Source: Amycolatopsis alkalitolerans (GTDB lineage Bacteria; Actinomycetota; Actinomycetes; Mycobacteriales; Pseudonocardiaceae). Taken from it: a stretch of DNA of 64,000 nucleotides. The stretch is from contig NZ_VDFW01000022.1 of assembly GCF_006152065.1 (NCBI RefSeq), forward strand, positions 52,762 to 116,761, given 5' to 3'. A program made the translations under genes and the position numbers. A model generated the notes under the pieces. The model had not been told where the DNA came from. It made no database searches and worked only from the letters and a program-made list of their open reading frames with translations. Positions 27,172 to 36,593 of this stretch are shown one piece after another. The number at the start of each line of letters is the position of its first letter. The stretch's first letter is position 1.

Positions 27172-27287
27172 GCCACAATCTGCGAAGCCCGGGCCACGGT
27201 CGCCGACCGGGTTGGGCCCCCGCTGTGGCACGCTTTCCCGCCACAGTAAGGGAGGGTGTCCCGCATAAGCACTGGAGGCGACCGTGA
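27155..27287 (+). repeat. 17-bp direct repeat bounding a 116-bp duplication/insertion between zwf and opcA
   Basis: ACTGGAGGCGACCGTGA occurs at 27155-27171 and 27271-27287. Each copy carries a Shine-Dalgarno (GGAGG) and a GTGA stop/start overlap. The DNA between holds two hairpins: CGGTC/GACCG (27197-27209) and CTGTGGC/GCCACAG (27223-27246). Confidence 0.9.
27168..27287 (+). CDS. Possible 39-codon bridging ORF between zwf and opcA
   Basis: From the GTG that overlaps the zwf stop (GTGA at 27168-27171) the frame stays open for 39 codons and ends in the TGA that overlaps the opcA start (GTGA at 27284-27287). The peptide begins VSHNLRSPGHGRR and ends HWRRP, repeating the last zwf residues because of the 17-bp duplication. 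It is Arg- and Pro-rich with no domain. It may only keep ribosomes moving into opcA. Protein status is doubtful. Confidence 0.3.
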   Translation: MSHNLRSPGHGRRPGWAPAVARFPATVREGVPHKHWRRP

Positions 27288-28258
27288 TCATCGACCTGCC
27301 CTCGACCACCACCTCGCAGGTCAACCGCAAGCTCGTCGAACTGCGCGAGCGCGGCGGGGCCGTCGCGCTCGGCCGGGTGCTCACGCTGGTGATCGTCGAC
27401 GACGACGGCGAGCATCTCGAGGAGCACATCGACGCGGCGAACGAGGCGAGCCGGGAGCACCCGTGCCGGGTCATCGTCGTCGCTCGCGGCTCCCGCACGG
27501 CCGCCGCCCGCATCGACGGCCAGATCCGCATCGGCGGGGACGCCGGGGCGAGCGAGGTGGTCGTGCTGCGGCTCTACGGCCCGCTGGCCTCGCAGGGCCA
27601 GAGCGCGGTCGTGCCGCTGCTGCTGCCGGACGCGCCGATCGTGACGTGGTGGCCCAGCGGGGGCCCGAAGTCGCCCGCCGAGGACCCGATCGGCCTGCTC
27701 GCGCAGCGCCGGATCACCGACTCCGCCGCCGAGCGGAACCCGATCCGGGCGCTCGGCACCCGCAAGAAGTCCTACACGCCCGGTGACACCGATCTGGCCT
27801 GGACCCGCCTGACGAACTGGCGCGCCCAGCTGGTCGCCGCGCTCGACCTGCCGCCGTACGAGGCGATCACCGCCGCCACGGTGACCGGCGAGGCCGACTC
27901 CCCGTCCACCGAGCTGCTGGCCGGCTGGCTCGCGGAATACCTGAAGATCCCGGTGAAGCGGATCAAGACGGGGTCCGCGCAGGGCATCGTGTCGGTCTCG
28001 CTCGAGCGGCGTTCGGGCACGGTCGAACTGACCCGGCCCGACGGCAAGGTCGGCACCCTGTCCCAGCCGGGCCAGCCGACGCGACGGATCGCGCTGCATC
28101 GTCGCAACACCAAGGACTGCCTGATCGAGGAGCTGCGGCGGCTCGGCCCGGACGAGATCTACGAGGCCGCGCTGCACGGTCTGGACAAGCTCGCCGCGAG
28201 CGCGCCCAAGGCGAGCAAACCCACGAACGGCAAGAAAGCGAAGGCGAGCGCGTCGTGA
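27284..28258 (+). CDS. opcA: Glucose-6-phosphate dehydrogenase assembly protein OpcA
   Basis: The 324-residue OpcA protein supports or allosterically tunes glucose-6-phosphate dehydrogenase in actinobacteria and cyanobacteria. MIIDLPSTTTSQVNRKLVEL at the N-terminus and VTWWPSGGPKSPAEDPIG in the middle are characteristic. The GTG start follows GGAGG. The Lys-rich tail (PTNGKKAKASAS) is likely disordered. Its stop overlaps pgl as GTGA. Confidence 0.94.
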   Translation: MIIDLPSTTTSQVNRKLVELRERGGAVALGRVLTLVIVDDDGEHLEEHIDAANEASREHPCRVIVVARGSRTAAARIDGQIRIGGDAGASEVVVLRLYGPLASQGQSAVVPLLLPDAPIVTWWPSGGPKSPAEDPIGLLAQRRITDSAAERNPIRALGTRKKSYTPGDTDLAWTRLTNWRAQLVAALDLPPYEAITAATVTGEADSPSTELLAGWLAEYLKIPVKRIKTGSAQGIVSVSLERRSGTVELTRPDGKVGTLSQPGQPTRRIALHRRNTKDCLIEELRRLGPDEIYEAALHGLDKLAASAPKASKPTNGKKAKASAS

Positions 28259-29034
28259 CCGACACCGAGGTAGTGGTCTACGCCAACCCCGAGCTGCTCG
28301 CCGCGGCCGTCGCCGCCCGCCTGGTGACCCGGCTGGTGGACCTGCAGGCGGCCAAGGGTTCGGCGTCGGTGGTGCTGACCGGCGGCGGCACCGGGATCGC
28401 GGTGCTGGACCAGCTGCGCCGCTCCCCCGCCCGCGACGCGGTGGACTGGTCGCGGCTGGACCTGTACTGGGGCGACGAGCGGTTCGTGCCCGCGAACGAC
28501 GGCGAGCGCAACGAGAAGCAGGCCCGCGAGGCGCTGCTCGACCACGTGCCGGTCGACCCGAAGCGGGTGCACGCGATGGCGGCCTCGGACGGCGAGTTCG
28601 GCGACGACGTCGATGCGGCCGCGGCGGCGTACGCCCGGGTGCTCGCGGACAACGCGCAGCCCGAGGACCACGGCGACGTGCCGGGCTTCGACATCACGCT
28701 GCTCGGGCTCGGCGGCGAGGGGCATACCGCCTCGGTGTTCCCCGAGTCGCCCGCGGTCCACGAGACCGAGCGTTCGGTGGTGGCGGTGCGCAACTGCCCG
28801 AAGCCGCCACCGACCCGCGTCTCGCTGACCCTGCCGGCGATCCGCCGCTCGCACGACGTGTGGCTGCTGACCACGGGCGCGGCGAAGGCGGACGCGGTCG
28901 CGCTCGCCCTGTCGGGCGCCGGCGAGGTGCAGGTGCCGGTCGCGGGTGCCCGCGGCCAGCGCCGCACGCTGTGGCTGCTCGACAAGGCCGCCGCAGGCAA
29001 GCTGTCCAACGTGTACCAGCCGCCGACGGCTTGA
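28255..29034 (+). CDS. pgl: 6-phosphogluconolactonase
   Basis: The 259-residue DevB/SOL-type enzyme hydrolyses 6-phosphogluconolactone. It has VVLTGGGTGIAVLDQL near 40-55, DLYWGDERFVP around 76-86, and LLGLGGEGHTASVFP near 150-165, with the catalytic histidine in that last motif. The GTG start overlaps the opcA stop. It is the last gene of the pentose-phosphate operon, so glucose-6-phosphate oxidation through the lactone is fully encoded here; 6-phosphogluconate dehydrogenase is not in the window. Confidence 0.95.
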   Translation: MTDTEVVVYANPELLAAAVAARLVTRLVDLQAAKGSASVVLTGGGTGIAVLDQLRRSPARDAVDWSRLDLYWGDERFVPANDGERNEKQAREALLDHVPVDPKRVHAMAASDGEFGDDVDAAAAAYARVLADNAQPEDHGDVPGFDITLLGLGGEGHTASVFPESPAVHETERSVVAVRNCPKPPPTRVSLTLPAIRRSHDVWLLTTGAAKADAVALALSGAGEVQVPVAGARGQRRTLWLLDKAAAGKLSNVYQPPTA

Positions 29035-29181
29035 AGGTTCAGACCACCTGTTTTCCTCACGCTCCGCAAAATGGTGCGCCGCGGGCGTTAGCTTCCGCAC
29101 ATTTTTCTCCGGATCCGCGTCCCTGCGGGCAGCTTCGTGCATCTCACCGTCAAGTCCACAAGACGAGTGGGGGCCGATCAC

Positions 29182-30360
29182 ATGAGCACTCAGGGACTGC
29201 CCATCGGCATTTCGGTCGGCGGCGCGACAGCCCGCGAGGGGCACCGCACACGTTGGGCGGTACTGGCCAGACGGCATGCCTGGGTGCCGCTCGCCGTCGA
29301 CGGCGCGGCCATCGTGCTGGCGGTGCTCGACGTCTGGCTGGTCATCCCCGACAAGGCGCCGCCGTACTCCATCTACCTTTCCGGGCTCGCCTGCCTGGTC
29401 CTGGCGGCGCGTCGGTGGCTGCCGTTCCTCACCGTGCTCGGGACGGTCCCGGGCTTCCTGACGGGCTGGTCGCAGCTGGCCGCGATGATCGCGCTCGGCA
29501 TGCTCGCGACGCGCAAGCAGACGCACTGGCAGGTGTGGGTCGGCGCCGCGCTCGTCTGGGCCTGCCGGTTCATCCAGTGGCCGCTGTCCGATTTCGCCAC
29601 GCTGAGCTGGCGCGAGCACGTGCTCGACGGGATCTACGGGGTACTCGTCGCGGGGATGCCGATCGCGATCGGGCTGCTCATCGGGGCCCGCGCGCAGCTG
29701 GCGCAGAAACTCGTCGAGCTCGCGGCGAGCCGGGATCGTGAGCAGCAGTTGCATGCCGACGCGGTGCGCGCGGAGGAGCGAGCGCGGCTGGCCAGGGAGA
29801 TGCACGACGTCGTGTCCCACGACATCACGCTGATCGCGATGCAGGCCGGGGTGCTGGCGGCGAGCGACGGCACGAACGCGCAGCAGACGGGGCAGGTCAT
29901 CCGGCAACTGTCGACGCGGACGCTGGAGGAGCTCCGGTCGCTGGTCGGGGTGCTGCGCTCGGGTGTGCGCGACGACGGCCCGCAGCCCGGTATCGGCGAG
30001 CTGGACCAGCTGGTGCGTAACTGTGCGGTGCCCGTGCGGCTGACGGTGGAGAGTGTGCCGGAGCAGTTGCCGGTGAAGGTGTCGGCGGCGGCCTACCGGA
30101 CGGTGCAGGAGTGCCTGACGAACGTGCGCAAGCACGCACCGGGCGCCGCCGCGACGGTGGTGGTGCTGGGTGACGGCGACGCGCTGAAGGTCGAGGTGCG
30201 CAATGAAAGCCCGAGCCGCCCGGTCACGCCGCTGCCCTCGGGCGGGCACGGCCTGACGGGTCTCGCGGAGCGGGCGCGCCTGCTCGGCGGAAGCTTCGAG
30301 ACGGCGCCGACCGACGACGGCGGCTTCACGGTGCGGGCGACCTACCCGGTCAAGGACTGA
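29182..30360 (+). CDS. Two-component sensor histidine kinase (HisKA_3/DesK type), orphan
   Basis: The 392-residue protein has about four to five membrane segments (roughly 35-175), a short coiled linker, then the dimerisation/phosphoacceptor box ERARLAREMHDVVSHDITLI. The HATPase domain has NVRKHAPGAAATVVV and GGHGLTGLAERARLLGG. It should autophosphorylate on the H-box histidine and signal to a NarL-type regulator. No response regulator is adjacent on either side, so the partner is elsewhere. Start ATG at 29182 chosen; the open frame extends 15 codons upstream. Confidence 0.9.
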   Translation: MSTQGLPIGISVGGATAREGHRTRWAVLARRHAWVPLAVDGAAIVLAVLDVWLVIPDKAPPYSIYLSGLACLVLAARRWLPFLTVLGTVPGFLTGWSQLAAMIALGMLATRKQTHWQVWVGAALVWACRFIQWPLSDFATLSWREHVLDGIYGVLVAGMPIAIGLLIGARAQLAQKLVELAASRDREQQLHADAVRAEERARLAREMHDVVSHDITLIAMQAGVLAASDGTNAQQTGQVIRQLSTRTLEELRSLVGVLRSGVRDDGPQPGIGELDQLVRNCAVPVRLTVESVPEQLPVKVSAAAYRTVQECLTNVRKHAPGAAATVVVLGDGDALKVEVRNESPSRPVTPLPSGGHGLTGLAERARLLGGSFETAPTDDGGFTVRATYPVKD

Positions 30361-30390
30361 AGACCACCAACTGGACCGGCACCGCACTCG

Positions 30391-30495
30391 GGGGGTCCAG
30401 GGAGCGAAGCCCTCCCTGGCGGGGGTCTAGGGGTTCGACCCCCAGGAAACACCTGGCAGGGCGAGCGGTTCGCGCTTTCGGCGAACAGCTCGCCC
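30391..30495. terminator. Hairpin-rich intergenic element, likely bidirectional terminator
   Basis: Three hairpins follow one another between the convergent kinase and rbpA genes: CCAGGGAG/CTCCCTGG (30397-30419), GGGG-TTCGA-CCCC (30430-30442), and a long one with arms 30459-30473 and 30481-30495 (one mismatch in 15 bp) around the loop GCTTTCG. No T-run follows, as is usual at high GC. Confidence 0.7.
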
Positions 30496-30508
30496 CTCAA
30501 ACGCCCTG

Positions 30509-30850
30509 CTAGATCTGGCGTCGCTGACGGAGACGCTCCAGCGCCTCGGCGAGGATGGCCTCGCCGTCGGCGTCGCTGCGCCGCTCCTTCACGTACGCCA
30601 GGTGGGTCTTGTACGGCTCGGTCCGTGGTGCCGCCGGCGGGTTCTTCTGGTCCTGACCGCCGGGAAGCCCGCAGCGCGGGCAGTCCCACTCGTCCGGGAC
30701 CTCCGCGTCCATCGAGAACGAGGGACGTGACTCGTGCCCGTTGGCACACCAGTAGGAGACCCGGCGCCGTGGCGCGGACTCGCCGCGCTCGGACTCGCCG
30801 GATGGACCGGCACCGACCCTGGTGCCTCGAATCGCGTTACCGCCAACCAT
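30509..30850 (-). CDS. rbpA: RNA polymerase-binding protein RbpA
   Basis: The 113-residue actinobacterial RNA polymerase factor binds the primary sigma factor and stabilises the open promoter complex; it also affects rifampicin sensitivity. The zinc-like core has YWCANGHESRPSFS and DEWDCPRCGLPGG, followed by the basic linker and the sigma-interaction helix HLAYVKERRSDADGEAIL. GAGG lies upstream of the ATG at 30848-30850. Position beside secG and tpiA is typical. Confidence 0.95.
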   Translation of the reverse strand: MVGGNAIRGTRVGAGPSGESERGESAPRRRVSYWCANGHESRPSFSMDAEVPDEWDCPRCGLPGGQDQKNPPAAPRTEPYKTHLAYVKERRSDADGEAILAEALERLRQRRQI

Positions 30851-30902
30851 GAATCCTCACAGGGTGATAGGCGGCGCGCCCCCCATAGGCACGCCCGTGC
30901 AC

Positions 30903-31133
30903 TCAGACCTTCAGCAACAGGCCCAACCCCACGATGCTGATCAACCAGACGGCACCGAGCAGCAGGGTGATGCGGTCGAGGTTCTTCTCAGCCACGCTCG
31001 ACCCCGCGAGACTCGACTGCATCCCACCCCCGAACAACGAGGACAAGCCGCCACCACGCCCGCGGTGCAGCAGTACCGCGACGACCAGCAGCACGCTGGA
31101 CGCGATCAACAGGATTTGCAGGAACAGCTTCAT
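30903..31133 (-). CDS. secG: Preprotein translocase subunit SecG
   Basis: The 76-residue membrane protein of the SecYEG translocon has two hydrophobic helices, LFLQILLIASSVLLVVAVLL and the C-terminal ITLLLGAVWLISIVGLGLLL. They are joined by the Gly-rich loop RGRGGGLSSLFGGG that marks SecG. It follows the glycolytic genes at the usual actinobacterial location, with a 128-base gap that could hold its own promoter. Confidence 0.95.
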   Translation of the reverse strand: MKLFLQILLIASSVLLVVAVLLHRGRGGGLSSLFGGGMQSSLAGSSVAEKNLDRITLLLGAVWLISIVGLGLLLKV

Positions 31134-31261
31134 CTCATCCTCTGTGTCTCGCTGGTGCCGGACGGCCCGACGGGTGGGTGACCCGGTCGCCTGGCGCCAG
31201 AAAGGTGTTCCCTGGTCGTGTGACGGTCTGAGGTTGACAGACTACTCGCCGACCGCCGGCC

Positions 31262-32050
31262 TCACGGCAGCGGTCCCCCCGCGGCCATGGCGCACAGCTT
31301 GGTGAACTCGTCTGCCTGCAGGCTCGCCCCGCCGACGAGGCCGCCGTCGATGTTCTCGCACGCCACCAGCTCGCCGACGCTGCCCGACTTCACCGAGCCG
31401 CCGTAGAGCACCCGCACCTCGTCGGCCACCTCCGTACCGTACTTGTCGGCCAGCGTCTCCCGCAGCGCCTTGCACACCTCTTCGGCGTCCGCGGGCGTGG
31501 CCACCCGCCCGGTGCCGATCGCCCAGATCGGCTCGTAGGCCACCACCACCTGCTCCTTGACCTGCTCGGCCTTGAGCCCCTTCAACGCGGCGATGAGCTG
31601 CGTGCAGCCGTGATCGACGTGGCCGCCCGCCTCTCGTACCTCGAGACTCTCGCCGACGCACACGATCGGGCTGATGCCGTGCTTGATCGCCGCGCGGACC
31701 TTCTTGTTGACCAGCTCGTCGCCCTCGTTGTGGTACTCGCGCCGCTCCGAGTGACCGACGATCACGTAGGTGCAGCCGAGCTTGGCGAGCATCGGCCCGG
31801 AGACCTCCCCGGTGTACGCGCCCGAGTCGTGTGGCGAGAGGTCCTGCGCGCCGTAGGTCAGTAGCAGCTTGTCCCCGTCGACCAGGGTCTGGATGCTGCG
31901 GATGTCGGTGAACGGCGGGATTACCGCGACATCCACCTTCGCGTAGTACTTCTCCGGCAGGGAGAACGCGATCTTCTGCACCAGCGCGATGGCCTCGAGG
32001 TGGTTGAGGTTCATCTTCCAGTTGCCGGCGATGAGCGTCTTGCGCGCCAT
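31262..32050 (-). CDS. tpiA: Triosephosphate isomerase
   Basis: The 262-residue TIM barrel interconverts glyceraldehyde-3-phosphate and dihydroxyacetone phosphate. The catalytic residues are all present: Lys in GNWKMN (about 13), His in VGHSERR, and Glu in [13 protein letters not shown]. The loop-phosphate segment [12 protein letters not shown] is intact. The ATG at 32048-32050 shares one base with the pgk stop (TGATG), so translation is coupled to pgk. Confidence 0.97.
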   Translation of the reverse strand: MARKTLIAGNWKMNLNHLEAIALVQKIAFSLPEKYYAKVDVAVIPPFTDIRSIQTLVDGDKLLLTYGAQDLSPHDSGAYTGEVSGPMLAKLGCTYVIVGHSERREYHNEGDELVNKKVRAAIKHGISPIVCVGESLEVREAGGHVDHGCTQLIAALKGLKAEQVKEQVVVAYEPIWAIGTGRVATPADAEEVCKALRETLADKYGTEVADEVRVLYGGSVKSGSVGELVACENIDGGLVGGASLQADEFTKLCAMAAGGPLP

Positions 32051-33246
32051 CAGGAGCCCTCCCCGAGCACGGCGACGCCCGGCAGTTCCTTGCCCTCGAG
32101 GTACTCCAGGGAGGCCCCGCCGCCGGTCGAGATGTGCGAGAACTTCTCTTCCGGCAGGCCCAGGACGCGGACCGCGGCGGCCGAGTCGCCGCCGCCGACC
32201 ACGCTGAACGCTCCCGAGTCGGCGATCGCCTGCCCGACTCCGCGCGTCCCGGCGGCGAACGGCGCCAGCTCGAACACACCGGCCGGGCCGTTCCAGAACA
32301 CCGTCTTCGCCCCGGCTATCTTCGCCGCGAACGCCTCGACCGTGCGCGGGCCGACGTCGAGGCCCATCCACTCGCCGGGGATCGCGCCGGCGCTCACCGT
32401 GTCGGTGGCCGCGTCGGCGGCGAACCTGTCCGCCACCACCACGTCGGAGGGCACCACGATCTTGTCGCCGTGCTCGTCGAGCAACTTGCGCGCGGTGTCG
32501 ACGAAGTCCTGCTCCAGCAGGGACTTGCCGACGCCGTGGCCCTGCGCGGCGAGGAAGGTGAAGGCCATGCCGCCACCGATGAGCAACGTGTCGACCTTGG
32601 GCAGCAGCGCCTCGATGACGGCGAGCTTGTCGGAGACCTTCGACCCGCCGAGCACCACGACGTACGGGCGCTCCGGCCGGCCGGTCAGCTTGCCGAGCAC
32701 TTCGAGTTCGGCCAGCACGAGACCGCCCGCGTAGGCCGGCAGCACCCGCGCCACGTCGTAGACCGAGGCCTGCTTGCGGTGGACGACGCCGAACCCGTCG
32801 GAGACGAACGCGTCCGCGAGCTTCGCGAACTCGGCGGCCAGTTCGGCGCGCTGGGCCTCGTCCTTGCTGGTCTCGCGCGGATCGAACCGCACGTTCTCCA
32901 GCAGCACCACCGAACCTTCGGCCTGCGCCGCGGTGGCCGCCTGCGCGTCCGCGCCGACGACGTCACCGGCCAGTCGCACATCCGCGCCCAGCAGTTCGCC
33001 GAGCCGGCCGGCGACCGGCCGCAGCGAGAACTTCGGGTCGGGCTCACCCTTCGGACGGCCGAGGTGTGCCGCGACGACGACCTTGGCGCCGGCCTCGGCC
33101 AGGCGCTTGATGGTCGGCAGCGCGGCGCGCACGCGGCCGTCGTCGGTGATGGCCGAACCGTCGAGCGGGACGTTCAGGTCGGAGCGCACCAGCACGCGAC
33201 GGCCGGACACACCCTCACCGATGAGGTCTTCGAGAGTCTTGACCAT
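32050..33246 (-). CDS. pgk: Phosphoglycerate kinase
   Basis: The 398-residue two-domain kinase makes ATP from 1,3-bisphosphoglycerate. The N-domain has [14 protein letters not shown] and [11 protein letters not shown], the hinge side has [19 protein letters not shown], and the nucleotide-domain end has [12 protein letters not shown] and [14 protein letters not shown]. It lies between gap (three bases before the pgk start codon) and tpiA (overlapping). Complete and of normal length. Confidence 0.97.
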   Translation of the reverse strand: MVKTLEDLIGEGVSGRRVLVRSDLNVPLDGSAITDDGRVRAALPTIKRLAEAGAKVVVAAHLGRPKGEPDPKFSLRPVAGRLGELLGADVRLAGDVVGADAQAATAAQAEGSVVLLENVRFDPRETSKDEAQRAELAAEFAKLADAFVSDGFGVVHRKQASVYDVARVLPAYAGGLVLAELEVLGKLTGRPERPYVVVLGGSKVSDKLAVIEALLPKVDTLLIGGGMAFTFLAAQGHGVGKSLLEQDFVDTARKLLDEHGDKIVVPSDVVVADRFAADAATDTVSAGAIPGEWMGLDVGPRTVEAFAAKIAGAKTVFWNGPAGVFELAPFAAGTRGVGQAIADSGAFSVVGGGDSAAAVRVLGLPEEKFSHISTGGGASLEYLEGKELPGVAVLGEGS

Positions 33247-33249
33247 GGT

Positions 33250-34311
<1,062 letters not shown>

Positions 34312-34388
34312 TCATGGGCCACCCTAGCGTGCCTGGCCCTGGGCGGATCGACCTGGACCGGCGAGACGCCGGCAGCCTGGAGAATCGA

Positions 34389-35555
34389 TCAAGAAGACAG
34401 CTCCTTCTCCAGCGGAGTGCGGAACTTCGGCACGACCCGGAGCTCACCGAGCCATTCGCGCACCCGGTCCGCCTCGCGCTCGATCGCGATCTTCGCCTCA
34501 CGACCTGCCCCTTCGAGCATACTGTATACAATTTCTCCTGAGGGGCGCTGCGCCCAGCCACCCACGACGCGGCCACCCCACCACACGGTCGGCCCGATGT
34601 TCCCGGTTCGGTCGAACAGCGGAGCCTGGTGGTCGCCGAGATACCACTCGCGGCGCGCCCAGCCCATCGGCGTCGGGTCCAGCGCGGGCAGGAACGCGGC
34701 GGCCGGTTCGGGCTCCGGGACGGGCTCGAGGTCCTCGGGTAGCACGATGCCCGGTGCACCGCCGAGGTCGACCTCGGCCGGGCCGATCTCGGCGAGGGCC
34801 TTCTTCGTCTGCGCCGCGGTCCAGCCTGTCCACCATTTGAGGTCCTCGACCGGAGCCGGCCCGAAGGCGTACAGCCACCGGCGCGCCAGTTCGACACGGG
34901 CTTCGCCGGCCTCGACGGCGGGGATCCCGCTTTCGAGCCACGAGTCCGCCGTCGCCCAGGAGTACTGGGTGGACAGCCACGACCCGCGCGGGCGGCCCCG
35001 CACGATGCGGCCCTGAGCGGCGAGCAGGAACAGCACCCGGTTGGTGATGTAGCCGCGGGACTCGTACGGTTTTCCTTGCGCCACCACGATTTCCGTGCGC
35101 AGCCGGGGCTCTCCGTCCGCGATCTGCTGCGCATGCGCGCTGCCGCGGGCGGCCAGCGCCCGGAACGCGCCCTCTTCGACCTCCGCGAGCCACGGGTCGA
35201 GGTCGGTGTCCAGTTCGGCCGTGGCCAGCTGCTGGATCAGGTGTTTCCGCTGCTTGCGGGCGATTTCGCCGGCGCAGGCGGCCTGCACGACGGGGGCGAG
35301 CGCGACCGGGACGACGAACATCGTGCGGCGCATGCCGAGCATCCGCAGCAGCGTGCGGGCCTCGTAGAGCGCGTGCTCGGCCGTGGCGGGCTCGCGCAGG
35401 CGGACCGCGGTGGACAGGTGCACCGTCGCGGGGTCGGTGGCGTGCAGGGCCACGAGGCTTTGCGCGACCTGCTCCACGCTCTCCGCGGGCACGCCCAGAT
35501 GATGGCGCGTCACCAGCCGCGCCCGCCGTTCGGCGATGCTGATCGTTCTCGTCAC
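34389..35555 (-). CDS. Winged-helix DNA-binding domain protein (HTH_42/YcaQ-AlkX family)
   Basis: The 388-residue protein belongs to the HTH_42 family (DNA-glycosylase-like YcaQ/AlkX group), several of which act on crosslinked or alkylated DNA. It has SIAERRARLVTRHHLG at the start, SLVALHATDPATVHLSTAVR, and YSWATADSWL in the middle. The GTG at 35553-35555 has AGGA eight bases upstream. The QxQ/QxD catalytic signature of YcaQ was not clearly found, so glycosylase activity is not claimed. It is the first gene of the accessory block beside gap. Confidence 0.8.
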   Translation of the reverse strand: MTRTISIAERRARLVTRHHLGVPAESVEQVAQSLVALHATDPATVHLSTAVRLREPATAEHALYEARTLLRMLGMRRTMFVVPVALAPVVQAACAGEIARKQRKHLIQQLATAELDTDLDPWLAEVEEGAFRALAARGSAHAQQIADGEPRLRTEIVVAQGKPYESRGYITNRVLFLLAAQGRIVRGRPRGSWLSTQYSWATADSWLESGIPAVEAGEARVELARRWLYAFGPAPVEDLKWWTGWTAAQTKKALAEIGPAEVDLGGAPGIVLPEDLEPVPEPEPAAAFLPALDPTPMGWARREWYLGDHQAPLFDRTGNIGPTVWWGGRVVGGWAQRPSGEIVYSMLEGAGREAKIAIEREADRVREWLGELRVVPKFRTPLEKELSS

Positions 35556-35606
35556 GGTGCTTGTCCTACCAGAGGGGTCCGACAAAAACCGGCTAGTCTC
35601 GGCTCC

Positions 35607-36251
35607 ATGGTGTCTCCTGGACATTTCGCGGCGTTCGCCGCGCTGGTCTTCGTGATGGTCGTCGTGCCGGGGCCGAGCGTGCTGTTCACCATCAGCCGCG
35701 CGCTGACCGTCGGGCGGCGTGACGCCCTGCTGACGGTCGTGGGGAACGCGGCCGGGGCCTACACGCAAGTCGTGGCGGTCGCCTTCGGGCTCGGCGTGCT
35801 CGTGCGGACGTCGGCCACGGTGTTCACGGTCATCAAGCTCGCCGGTGCGGCCTACCTGGTGTATCTGGGCGTGCAGGCGATCAGGCACCGCCGCAGGCTG
35901 GGCGAGACACTGGCCGCCGCCGTGCGCACGACCCCCGGCCGGACGCTGAGGGTGCTGCGCGACGGGTTCGCCGTGGGCTTCACCAACCCGAAGACGATCG
36001 TGTTCTTCGCGGCGGTGCTGCCGCAGTTCGTCGACTACCCGGCCGGCCGGGTGCAGGTGCAGATCCTGCTGCTGGGCATCTGCCTGCCGGTCATCGCGGT
36101 ACTTTCCGACACCGTGTGGGCGCTCACCGCCGGCGCGGCGCGTGACTGGTTCGCGCGCTCGCCGAAGCGGCTCGAACTCGTCGGCGGCACGGGTGGCCTG
36201 GTGATGATCGGGCTCGGCGCCGGAATCGCGCTCACCGGCCGCAAGGACTAG
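35607..36251 (+). CDS. LysE/RhtB-family amino-acid exporter
   Basis: The 214-residue membrane protein has about six hydrophobic helices. The early motif VVVPGPSVLFTISRALTVGRR is the signature of the LysE superfamily, and FAVGFTNPKTIVFFAAVLPQ is the second conserved block. It would export a small amino acid or derivative. The ATG at 35607 is followed by a GTG codon that is also possible. It is divergent from the winged-helix gene with about 50 bp between starts. Confidence 0.9.
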   Translation: MVSPGHFAAFAALVFVMVVVPGPSVLFTISRALTVGRRDALLTVVGNAAGAYTQVVAVAFGLGVLVRTSATVFTVIKLAGAAYLVYLGVQAIRHRRRLGETLAAAVRTTPGRTLRVLRDGFAVGFTNPKTIVFFAAVLPQFVDYPAGRVQVQILLLGICLPVIAVLSDTVWALTAGAARDWFARSPKRLELVGGTGGLVMIGLGAGIALTGRKD

Positions 36252-36362
36252 GAACCGGCCCGGTGGCGGGGCTGCTGCCGTGGGGTTCCGAGTTCGGGGG
36301 GCGCGAAGCTGGACAGCATCGCACTGCGCCGGTGGCGCTCGGCGCAGCGCTGAGGCCGATGA

Positions 36363-36506
36363 CTAGGAATTGATCAACTGGTTGACGCGCTGGTGCGACA
36401 ACCCGAGGAGATCGGCGATCGCACATTGCGAGAGGTTGCCGTGCGCGACCGCCACCCACAGGTTGTCTTCCCGCGTCACGGTGACGTCGTAGTCAGGGCT
36501 GGCCAT
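36363..36506 (-). CDS. 47-residue mini-protein with helix-turn-helix tail, probably a collapsed antitoxin gene
   Basis: The ATG at 36504-36506 follows GGAG by five bases, and the frame runs 47 codons to TAG. The first 18 residues (MASPDYDVTVTREDNLWV) look like the first strands of a HicB-like antitoxin domain. The last 23 (LSQCAIADLLGLSHQ then RVNQLINS) are a C-terminal helix-turn-helix. In related actinobacterial proteins known to me these two parts are separated by 70 or more residues, so an in-frame internal deletion is inferred. The intact ribosome site and stop suggest it may still be expressed. Too short for most gene finders. Confidence 0.6.
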   Translation of the reverse strand: MASPDYDVTVTREDNLWVAVAHGNLSQCAIADLLGLSHQRVNQLINS

Positions 36507-36562
36507 CACTTCTCCATCCACTTCTCGCCGAACAAGTGCGCGAGGCCGCCCAACTAGACGCG

Positions 36563-36579
36563 TAGAACTGGGCGTTCTA
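36563..36579 (-). terminator. Hairpin downstream of the sedolisin-like gene
   Basis: TAGAAC-TGGGC-GTTCTA, six-base arms starting about 15 bases after the stop of the minus-strand peptidase gene. Adjacent CTAG-containing repeats extend it weakly. Position favours a terminator; strength is modest. Confidence 0.4.
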
Positions 36580-36593
36580 GCTGAGACGAGAAC

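Noticed and set aside
30430..30442. tRNA-like T-arm GGGGTTCGACCCC
   Set aside because: No acceptor, D or anticodon arm can be built around it; it is part of a multi-hairpin spacer.
36507..36550. Short upstream frame overlapping the mini-HTH gene (ending GEKWMEK)
   Set aside because: It is closed by a stop after 15 codons and has no start with a ribosome site; it may be a relic but cannot be supported.
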